Source: Channallabes apus
Taxonomy: Eukaryota; Chordata; Actinopteri; Siluriformes; Clariidae
Length of the DNA stretch: 64,000 nt
Direction: 5' to 3'
Assembly: GCA_030522415.1 (NCBI GenBank)
Contig: CM060121.1
Location: forward strand, 9,563,976 to 9,627,975
Positions within the stretch are counted from its first letter, which is position 1. The number at the start of each line of letters is the position of its first letter. Positions 39,820 through 49,500 of the stretch are shown piece by piece. Made by a program: the position numbers and the translations under genes. The notes beneath the pieces were generated by a model, which was not told the DNA's origin, searched no databases, and was given only the letters and a program-made list of their open reading frames with translations.

Positions 39820-40860
39820 TTACCGTTCCCCCACTGTTCTCAAAACCCAGCCATTCACCAACTTTTTTTTTTCAAAAACTAAGCAACATTGTTCAAAATC
39901 ACCCCCTGCTAATATACAATTCCTCCTAATATGTATGGTTGAAATGACAATTAAATCTTTACTTGACTTATCCCTACTGTCCTCAACAACAGTCACTGCT
40001 GACCAGCTTTCCCCAAATCCAGTCACTCGTTACCATTGTTCCTCAAATAATTTTCAACCAATAATCATTCACCTCCCCTTGTTTCCAACAGTCTTTGACC
40101 ACCATTGTTCCCAAACACTAGCTGCTCATTGCTATTTCCCCCTTCTTAAAAAATATAAATAAAATTGTCTGATGTACGGCAGATACTTAGGAGATACAGT
40201 GGCCATTGGATAAGGCCTCTGTCTTGTAAACTGAAGATTGTGGGTTCAAATCCCACCTGTGACTTTGGGTAAAACATACAAACAGTTGATTCATCCCCCT
40301 TGGTCCTGTCAAACATTAACTCATTGCTTCAACCAAGCCCAACTCTCACAATGGTTGCCAAAAACTAAATTGTTGATTGCAATTAATGCACAAATAAATC
40401 ACTCATTGCCAATGTTCCCAAAACTATTTGATAACCAGCCATGCATCACAAATATTACCAAAAACCCAGTTTCTCAGTACCATATGATCTCATCACCGTT
40501 ACCAACAGACAGCCACCCAGCCATTCATCTTTGTTTCCAAAGACACATCACAACACTGTTCACAACCATATGCATGCTCATACACAGTTGCTCCTACTAT
40601 GTATGGTTGAAATGGCAATTAAAAAATCATGACTTGACTCATCTCCACTGTCCTCAAACAAGTCACTGCAGACCAGCTTTCCCCAAATACATCCAGTCAT
40701 TTCCATTGTTCACAAAACAATAATTTCCACCTGCCAATCATTCCCCCCCCCCCCCCACCGTGTTTCCAACAACTTTTGATCAACATTTTCCCCAAACACC
40801 AGCCACTCATTTCCTGACATCGTTTTTTTTTCTTTCTTTCTTTTAAGATAAATTAAATTG
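39820..40860 (+). repeat. Array block with tRNA-Thr-like module 4
   Basis: The module at 40192-40265 is the best preserved: CAGTGGCCATTGGATAAGG, CTCTGTCTTGTAAACTGAAG, TGTGGGTTCAAATCCCACC, then GGGTAAAACATAC. Its anticodon would read TGT. The flanks are TAAAATTGTCTGATG on the left and CATTGTT/CCCAA repeats on the right. Confidence 0.8.
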
Positions 40861-41693
40861 GCTGATTTGGCCGATCAAAAAGTCAGTCAAAAGCTAAACC
40901 AATCAAAAATCAACAATGTCCACTACCACCAATCACACATCACCACTGTTACAGACAACAAGGGAATCATCCCCCTATTACCAAGAACACGTCACTCATC
41001 ACCACTGTTACCAACGAGCAGTCACTCTTAACCATAGTTCCAAAATCACCAGTCATGCATCACCATAGTTTCCAAAAATCAATTGCTCTGTACCATATGG
41101 TTAAAAATACTTGACTCATCCTCATCGTCGCTCATTAAATTTGTTTCTAAATAATAATAATAATAATAATAACCATTGTTTCCAAAAACCAGTCACTCAT
41201 TACCACTGTTAATAACAACTATTCCTTCCTCACCACTGCTACCCACAAGGCACCCCATCGTTACCAACTACTGTAAGATTCAATAATGTTGTTCCAAACA
41301 CTAGTTGGTCATTACCATAATTTTTAGGATAAATTAAATTGGCTGATGTGGAGCAACTACTTGGGAGGCACAGTGGCCAAGGGATAAGGTGTTGGGTTTG
41401 TAAACTGAAGAATGTGGGTTTGGGTAACCTTGTTTCTAGCTATGATTCAACCCTCTTGTTATTATCAGTCATTCATTTCTATTGTTTCCACCAAACCAAA
41501 AGAGAGTCATTGATCACAACTGTTCCCAAACGATTAACTCATTGCCAATTTTTGTACAATCATCGTACAATCATCAAATTTGTTTCTAAAATTTTGTAAT
41601 AAACATTGTTCCCAAAAGCCAGTCTTATCCCCATTATCCTTAAACAGTCACTGCTGACCAGCTTTCCCCAAGTCCAGTCACTCATTACCCTCA
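40861..41693 (+). repeat. Array block with tRNA-Thr-like module 5
   Basis: The module at 41365-41425 reads GAGGCACAGTGGCCAAGGGA, TTTGTAAACTGAAG and ATGTGGGTT, then stops early. It starts 1.17 kb after module 4, the only pair with no large insertion between. AATAAT microsatellite at 41150-41172. Confidence 0.8.
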
Positions 41694-41985
41694 CTCACTC
41701 ACTGTCATTACTGCTTAATCCGGTATTCAGGGTAGCTGGGGGCCTGGAGCCTATCCCAGGAGACAGGGTGCCAATCCATCGCAGGGCACACAGACATACA
41801 CACAAATTATAGGCAATTTGAGAACACCAATTAACATGGCTTTGGACTGTGGGAGGAAACAGAAGTACCCGGCGAAAACCCACCAAGCACAGGGAGAACA
41901 TGCAAATCCATGCACACAGAGACAGGAATCGAGCCTGGACCCTGGAGGTGCAAGGCGACAGTGCTAACCACTATACCACCTCACT
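41694..41985 (-). mobile_element. Near full-length SINE (GAATGA-tail family)
   Basis: Antisense copy: tail-side TGCCAATCCATCGCAGGGCA, then TTTGGACTGTGGGAGGAAAC, CCACCAAGCACAGGGAGAAC and head-side CAACAGTGCTAACC-type sequence. Possible TCACTCA repeat at both edges. Confidence 0.85.
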
Positions 41986-42168
41986 CATTTTTTCCTTTTT
42001 ACACGGACATAGAACATATCCGATATGGTCACATACGAGCAAAAAAATCAAGACAAGAATTGGGTCACATTTAACTGATAGTGTAAACCTAGCCGTGTCT
42101 TTCTTCAATTCCTACCAGGATATCAGCTCTGTGTTCATCCAAACAGGCCCAGGTTTCACACTGAGTAG

Positions 42169-42378
42169 GTAGAAATATGAAAGATCAAAAAAGACAGTTT
42201 ACATTGTGTTTATTTGATTCCTATTCAAGACACTTTGATAAGAATGACTGTATATTGTTAATTGCGCTTTTTATTTGAAAGAAGAAATATGAAAGTTCAT
42301 AAAATACTTTTTCTTTGTGTTTATTTGATTACTGTTCAAAACACTTCGATAAGAATGGCTGTATATTGTTAATATAGG
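42169..42378 (+). repeat. ~117-bp tandem duplication
   Basis: GAAATATGAAAG...TGTGTTTATTTGATT...CTGTATATTGTTAAT occurs twice, at 42171-42260 and 42287-42376, with about 10-15% divergence. Confidence 0.8.
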
Positions 42379-42382
42379 CTAC

Positions 42383-42519
42383 GTTCATTCATTCATCTTC
42401 TATACCGCTTAATCCTGTGTTCAGGGTCGCGGGGGACCTGGAGACTTCGGGCACTAGGCGGGGTACACCCTGGACAGGGTGCCAATCCATCGCAGGGCAC
42501 ACACACATACACACACTCA
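42383..42519 (-). mobile_element. 5'-truncated SINE with 12-bp target duplication
   Basis: Antisense tail half of the GAATGA-tail SINE, flanked by AATATAGGCTAC at 42371-42382 and 42520-42531. It is cut at the same CA-repeat zone as the copy at 12281-12430. Confidence 0.9.
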
Positions 42520-42533
42520 AATATAGGCTACAG

Positions 42534-42633
42534 TTTCTTTTTTTTTTTTTTTTACAGTTTCGATTGTTGGTGTGCTTTGTGATTTTTTTCAATTAAAATT
42601 GCACCTTGGCTCAAAAAAGGTTGAAAAACACTG
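42534..42633. mobile_element. hAT terminus (CAGTGTTTTTCAACC)
   Basis: CACCTTGGCTCAAAAAAGG and TTGAAAAACACTG form the reverse of a common fish hAT end. The other end was not found. Confidence 0.55.
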
Positions 42634-42639
42634 TGCTAG

Positions 42640-43004
42640 TGGGTCTTCGAGTCTCGAATCGTTCGTTCTTTTAACACGTGACTCTCATAGACGCTATGCG
42701 GTGCAATAGATTTAAAAAAAAAAACGAACGACTCAGATTGGAAGGTATAAGAGGTAAGACGCTCATTCTGTTTATTATAATATGTCCTTAGTTACATTGT
42801 AATATTTTCATAACTGGAACTATAGCCAAAATGTGTGTATGTAGACGTATTGGGGGTATTTTTTTTATTGAAAACGCAACATTTTAATTTATTTCTGATC
42901 AAATGAACGAAATGACACACACACACAAAAAAAAGATTCGTTCATTTTGATGAACGACATTCAAAGAACCGAGTCACTAAAATGATTTGAACTTCCCATC
43001 ACTA
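42640..43004 (+). mobile_element. Second copy of the TAGTGATGGG hAT, 5'-truncated
   Basis: Aligns along its length with 12765-13112 (AGACGCTATGCGGTGCAATAG, TGTTTATTATAATATGTCC, GAACCGAGTCACTAAAATGA) and ends TTCCCATCACTA. It lacks the LTR found at this point in the first copy. Confidence 0.9.
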
Positions 43005-43463
43005 CACGTAGTACTGTACATGATTTCAGGCAAAACGCCACATCCGCAATTTAAATGACCACTTCCGCATTTAAGAGAACACGCGCACATCAAATCGCTC
43101 TGTTGTTTGTAGGGTTTTTAGTTTTCTAAAGGAAATAAAAATACACTGTCAGCCGAGTGGCCGTAGATTTAGTGTAGCTTTGAAACGCTTGAGTCTTTGT
43201 ACAATAAAAAGAGGAAATATACACACATCATTTTGCTGAAGGCAATACACGTAAATAAAAAAAAGTGGTGTGTTTTTTTTTTCGTTACGTTTAACGAAAG
43301 TACTATTCCGAATAATAAAAACAGACCGCAACACGGAGATTAGACCTAAATCTGCTAAACTCAGACTAAAACCACCTTTTCTGTGAATAAACAAACCGTT
43401 AAATAGCTGGATTAATCAACAGTGTAACATACACGTAGGCTGATTTTGCCTATGAGCTCGTGA

Positions 43464-43535
43464 GGCGCGGTGGCCAAGTGGTAAGGCGTCGGTCTCGTAA
43501 ACCGAAGATCGCGGGTTCGAACCCCGTCCGTGCCT
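43464..43535 (+). tRNA. tRNA-Thr(CGU)
   Basis: A 72-nt cloverleaf. Acceptor stem GGCGCGG pairs with CCGTGCC; the anticodon stem TCGGT/ACCGA encloses the loop CTCGTAA with anticodon CGT (43496-43498). Internal promoters are intact: A box TGGCCAAGTGG and B box GGTTCGAACC (43514-43523). The discriminator base is T. The first TTTT is at 43556-43559, 20 bases downstream, and could serve as a pol III terminator. The sequence looks like the vertebrate tRNA-Thr-CGU gene without mutation. Confidence 0.96.
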
Positions 43536-43905
43536 TTAGATAAAACGCGTGATAATTTTAAATCAAGGTTTAAGGGCAAAATGTTACTTGAATCAGCAAG
43601 TAACATATGTACCTGATCTAGTAACTCCTGATCCTGGATGAGACTCCACTCTAAATTAGGATAGGTGAATTAGAAATGCTTCCAGCAGTCACTGGATTGC
43701 AAAGCCAATTAAGAAGGCAAACAGAAAAGAAAGTTGATGTTCTTTTAAAAGTTACTGAAGGACACATTGTAAAGCAGTTGTGAAAGTCGGTGTTCTCCTG
43801 TTCTATAATAAGGATAATAATGATCAGGTTTTAGGTAGTGATGTTTCAAACATGAATTAACATTGTCATAAGGTTTTCTCAGGCGTATTTTTAAATAATT
43901 CAAAC

Positions 43906-43983
<78 letters not shown>
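43906..43983. repeat. (CTAT)n microsatellite
   Basis: About 19 uninterrupted CTAT units, followed at 43990-44022 by AAT/TTA triplets. Confidence 0.97.
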
Positions 43984-45945
43984 AGTAGTGATAATAATAA
44001 TAAAAATTATTATTATTATTATTGTGACCACAAGGTGGCGCTTTAAACTCAAAAGTATGAAAATAGCCTGTACGACGACACCTGCATGTGAAATATTAGA
44101 AAAGTCACACTCGAATGCTTTCACAACTCAGTACTAAATTCAAATGAAGCAGTCGCTTACAATAACATCAGAGGAGTGCAAAATGTTTTTGTTTAATAAA
44201 ATCATTCCAATCAGAATTATGCTAAAGTTATTTACTCCAACAGTGATGTGAGAAGGCTACTAATACAGATAACTGTTCACTGTTCACCTTAAAAAAAAAT
44301 TGTTATATTTGGCTCATCAATCAGATTGAATTGTGTACTTACTATAGCGTAAGCTTGTAGGAAACTTGTAAGTCTGTGATCCCTTATAGTGATTCTTCTA
44401 TCATCCATCCATTCACCATGAGTTACTGCTTCACCCTGGTTAGGGTCGCAGATGATCTGGATCCTATTCCAGGAACATGAGATATGAATTAGAAATACAC
44501 TCTGAACACTATACTATGAGCCACAGCATTTAAGAATTCACACCCAAGGGTAATTTTGGGGTTACCTTATTGCGGTTATCTTCTATACATAGTCTTTTCT
44601 TTCATCGCTACTTATGCTACTTTAAATTTTAAATGGAAACACCCTTATATTGTAAAAAAAAAAAATCTACTTTGAAAAAAAAATTAAACAGATGCCACTA
44701 TAAAATTTTTAATAATGCGCTGAGTGTGCAATTGAAATCTACTTAATAAACACAATCTCACACTTTTATTCCACACATTTCACGGTAACATGAAATTTTT
44801 TGTTCATTGTTCATTCAACAGATGGCAGTGTAATTTTTTAAAAACATGCTTATGAGTGTGCAATTAAATTCCACGCAAATGAAGTTGTGGGCGCATCTGG
44901 TTTTATTTATGTTCATATGAGTGCCAGAGGGCATGATACTTTAAGGTGTAATAGTTTGATCAGGGTGTAATAGAAAAAAAAAACCTGAATCAAATTATGA
45001 TACATTAACTGAATTCAATCAAGAGCAAATGGAGAGTTTAGATCTGAACCAAGTCAAGTGGCTAGTAGTCTATTTATTACAATTTAATTTGTATAGCACC
45101 TTTATTGTCACAAAGCAATTTTAGAGAAATCCAGATGTATGGTAGATACATCCATAAGAAATCCATAATAAATCGTGAGGAGCAATCTTTAACAGGAACG
45201 AGATTCAATCTTCTGTGTGACACAATGAACATAATTTAAGTGTGATGAAATGATATTCATTATGAACAGATTGTGTATACTGCTGGACTGCTAGGATGAG
45301 CATTACGACAGTTTTTTATGATCACAGGTGCAGTTCTTGGAAACAAGTCTACAGGATCCATATGACATTATCCACCGAACCAAGAGTGTGACTTTGGGCA
45401 TAAACTTTCTCACTCTGCCACAAACTCTTCTCACGTGGGCCGATCTGCAAAAGTAGAAGATGAATCATTAGACTCACTTCATATTTTGTATGATAAACAT
45501 TAAATCTGAGTCACTCGCTGACTTGGTTAAAATACCACAGCTCATAGCTAAGTCATTGCTCATTAAGGGGGTTAACTTACAGTCGAGGACGTTGACATGA
45601 GGTGCTGCATTAGACAGTTTCTTAAAGTAACAAAAATTATTTTAGTAAATAAATAAATTACTCACCATGAACTATACAACCAAAAGTAGGTGAGCACCTG
45701 ATCATATCATTCATATATTCTTTTTCAAAGATCTTTGCTGTTGAACAGCTTCCACTCATCTGGGTTTTCTGGTGACGTGAGCTCTAGGATTTTGGGTACA
45801 TGTGTTTTTTTTCTCTGGGTTTTCAGTTTTGTCCCCACAAATTTTCAAAATCATGGAGGGCAATTAATTGCGTGTGTGTGTGTGTGTGTAAGCAAAAGCA
45901 AATTCTAATTATAATGCGTTAAAAAAATTTACGAAAAGAGTCACT
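43984..45945. other. Mostly unique sequence, no gene seen
   Basis: AT-rich. 45065-45390 resembles a worn L2-type 3' UTR (TTGTATAGCACCTTTATTGTC...GCAATTTTAGAGAAATCCAG). A (GT)n tract is at about 45872-45888. Confidence 0.45.
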
Positions 45946-45954
45946 GTTGGAAGA

Positions 45955-46255
45955 GTCGTTTATGAAGAATCAAAATCACTAGATTTAGTCACTCGATTCA
46001 ATCAACCGATTCAGAACATTCGATTCTGGACTTTTGATTCAGTCGATCGATTGAGGACTATTGTTTCAACTCACTCTATTAAGAACATTCGATTCAAACA
46101 CTCAATTCAGGACTTTCGATTCAGTAACTCGATTCCGTATATTTGATTCAATCACTCGATTCAGTTCCGTCACTTGACATTGGACATTCGACTCAGTCAG
46201 TCGATTCAGGACATTCGACTCATCCTCCCGATTCAGGACATTCGATTCAGTACTC
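45955..46255 (+). repeat. 26-28-bp minisatellite (CGATTCAGGACATTCGATTCAGT)
   Basis: About a dozen degenerate units of CGATTCAGGACATT / CGATTCAGTCACT alternate. Units differ by point changes and small indels, so the array is old. It ends about 60 bp before a CpG-rich promoter-like patch. Confidence 0.85.
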
Positions 46256-46299
46256 TTAAAAGACTCGCACTTTTAAACAGTTTGCTTTTAAAATTGCAC

Positions 46300-46527
46300 A
46301 CATGACAGCGCGCGCAGAGTTCAGGCGCGTCACCGAGCAATTAGAGGGACGCGCACACGTGCACACACGCACGCACACACACACACACTGAGCGGAGTCA
46401 GAGCCTAACGCACACATTTCTCTTCATCACTGAAAGGATTTCGGAAGTGCGGGGAGGCTCGCGCGCTTCCACACTGGACCAGAAACAGGAGATATACACA
46501 GATTTTTGCTTTCTCTAAAACTGAACA
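46300..46527 (+). promoter_or_regulatory. CpG-rich candidate promoter
   Basis: GACAGCGCGCGCAG, CAGGCGCGTCACCGAG and GAGGCTCGCGCGCTTCC make a CpG-dense patch in AT-rich surroundings, with a (CA)n tract at about 46360-46388. An ATG with a splice donor follows. Orientation is inferred from that. Confidence 0.5.
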
Positions 46528-46551
46528 ATGTGGGATAAAAAGCCAGCGCAG
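46528..46551 (+). CDS. Candidate first coding exon (MWDKKPAQ)
   Basis: The ATG in context GAACAATGT opens eight codons (MWDKKPAQ) that end at CAG|GTAGGA, a possible phase-0 donor. Position directly downstream of a CpG-rich patch is what supports it. I recognise no protein with this start, and I could not find the next exon in the remaining 17 kb, so it may be chance. Confidence 0.3.
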
Positions 46552-46559
46552 GTAGGACC

Positions 46560-49500
46560 AGATCCTCAGTGTACACACTCACATGGACTATGTCTCTCCA
46601 TGCGCTACTGATTGCTTCATGCTTTTTTTTTTTTTTACAATACTCACCATTCTGCTTAGGGAGCAACGCACTACAACTCATCTCTCTTATTATGACTCTG
46701 GCGTCAATTCTCATTCTAGCATAATAGTTCATATGCATTAACAAACCCTTTTGTTAAATCAGTCACCGCACACAGTGGAAATTGTGGTAAAAGTGCTATT
46801 AATATAATGATTCTTAAAGTACACACACACACACACACAGACATATTCCCAAACAAGTGCACAAGTCATAAACCAAACAGTGTGTGCAAACATGAGTGTG
46901 TGCCATGATGAAGAACTTTGAAGAACATGTAATTCTTTCAGGATAATTTCTAAATATATAAGCAAGTAAACAAGTGATAAAGAAACAGATGAAAGTAAGA
47001 AAGCGCAAACAGTATCTTGAAACAAATGTCATTATTTAATTAAATAGCAAAAAAAATAGAACTCAATTAAGCTGTAATACAATTAGAAAAATAAATAAAA
47101 AAATACACAGACCATCATAAACCTTACTATGTTATATAACTTTACTTTTATGTTTGTTTTTATACCTTCAATAGTAGTTTCTGGTCTTTGTCTTGGATAT
47201 TTTGGAAAATCGTCCCTGTTTTTTTTTTTTTTTAAAGATTTTTCAGGTAAAACAATGGTTTAATGGTTTAATTGAACATTTTGCTATTTTATCAACTTGG
47301 AATTGATTTTTTTTTTGTCTGTAAAATTGTAAAATGTAAAAATGTTATTTCCCATAACCTAGTATACCTTCAGTAGTATTCCAAATGCTAGTACAACTTT
47401 AATAAATATAGAAAGTCTCTTTGTCTACGGTGAGGTGTGTTAGAGGTTGGGTCTTTGTAGGCAAGGTGAGTGCTTTACCACGCTCCCTCAACTGGCCTAC
47501 AAAGTCCCAGTTTCTGACTCATGTGAACTCTACACGTTTATTGATAACCCATTACTGTTCTTCAACAGTCAACCTTTTTACTCTACATATTATGTCATTA
47601 AGTCTTTTGTCTTTTATCTTAAAAAAAAAGGAAAGTAGTAATAAAAAAAGAAAAATAACGTAAGACCAAATCAGAATTACTGTACAAATATCCACATTCT
47701 GTGTTTCTCTGTAAATAATACATAATGCATTGCTCAGTGTGTTAGGATGGGTTATATGCCATTCACGATCTCGTGTTTTTTTTTATGATTATTTTAAGTA
47801 TATGATTCATATATTTTGGATTTATCCATTTGTGAATGTCAAGAGAAAATCAAGTTATTTAGTCCAGAGAAGGCATTTGTAACTAGGCTAAAAGATGTAA
47901 TATAGAGTAAATTAAAATGATTTTAATGATCTACACAGTAGATACAAACAAAACATCCTGAGTAAAAACTAAACTCACAGTTGTAAGTCACTAAGTACCT
48001 AATTTTACTACAAATAATTTGTCAATGATGAATAATCAAGAACATATTGACTGTCTAAAAATATATAACTATCTAAAATAGTACTAGAATAAATTAATAT
48101 ACTAAAAAAAACACAATCTTAAACAATTTGACTAATTATTAAGTAAATGTTTCAGGTATTCTTCCTATGGATTAATTAATGTACAACTTGGAACTATAAA
48201 TGCAAAGGCAATAACTTGCAGTGTTTAGGGTAATGTTAAATATTACAGAATCCTTTCTGACAAATCATTGGCACATGCCTGGCTGTACTACAGTGTACCA
48301 AGTCACTAAGTGTTTCACAGTCTGGGGTGGAAAAGCAAAAAAAAAAAAAAAAAAAAACCTCAGTGCAGGACTAAGAAAAACGTAGAGATTAGAGAATCAT
48401 GATGCTGAACAGGGCTCAGCTGGGACTGCCAAAAGTTTTTTCGAAGGCATTTAACACACACTAAACACCGGTGTGTGAGTGAAGAGGCCCGGCAACGTCA
48501 GCCATTCTACTTCAGTTCGAGTCGGGCGTGCAACTCAAGTACCACACAGTATGTTTTTATAATTACTCTGTATGAGCATAGTACTGTTCTTGCTTTTTTT
48601 TTGTCCCCCTGTCCTTGTTGCTGGAATGAGAGCATTCAGTGTGCACAATCAGAGGCCATATGAGCAGAAGAGGCGTTGATTACAGAATGAACAGGATTAA
48701 CATGGAATACAGTAATTGTGGCGGTATTACAAGAATAAGTAGAATAAGAAGGCCAGTCCTATCACATTCTTACACTGATGCATGTGTAGATGAGGGGTAT
48801 GATGATCATGATCTCTGTTACAGTCCTGGCTTGTTCCTCGGACATCTCACGAAAGATCTCATGATTCATCTAGTTTTCTCATCTTGCCAAAAGCTGGAGC
48901 CAAACAGTATCACTAGGCTCTCGGCTCAGTGTTATGGAGTTTAATACAAAAGAGATATGGCTAAATTCCTGTCATATTACGTATAAGTCATACCGTAATA
49001 TAGTTTATTGTGGATTATCTATATTCAGGAAACTGTGTAATAAAGTATAATCTGTTTAAAAGCTAGATGGCTAATAAATGATGTTGACAGGTATACAAAA
49101 ATGCCATTTACAGGTACATATTGAAACGTTCATGGTATGATAATATAATTGAAAAATATTAAGATTTTCACTGTTAATTAAATATTTGGAATTTTATGAG
49201 AGAAATGTAAGGGAAAATGTAGTATCGATTTTTTTTTTTCAACAAAAGAGGAAACAATTTATCATATTTCTAAGACGTTTTTTTCGTCCAAGTTGTCAGT
49301 GTATTTGATGTCATTATAAAGCTTAAACAACACAGAGAGAGGCTGTGAGGAAAGGTGGCACACAGAGAAGAAAAAAGATCTAACTAGCACACCAGTGTAC
49401 GGAACTGCTTAGCCAAAAATAGATATATCATTTAGGTAAATTCAGCAATGCCAGGTTCTTCTTCACATTTGCTAGCAGTTGTGTATGATGAATGGTAGAA

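Noticed and set aside
40192..40265. Module 4 as a functional tRNA-Thr(UGU) gene
   Set aside because: The acceptor stem does not pair (ATACAGTGG... against ...TGTGACT), and the module sits among decayed copies with the same flanks. It is a degenerate copy of the CGU gene.
45955..46255. Regularly spaced repeats that at first sight suggest a CRISPR array
   Set aside because: The units are contiguous with no unique spacers, are degenerate, and the genome is vertebrate. It is a minisatellite.
48639..48944. A 101-codon plus-strand frame
   Set aside because: No known motif, composition like random AT-rich sequence, no splice or promoter context.
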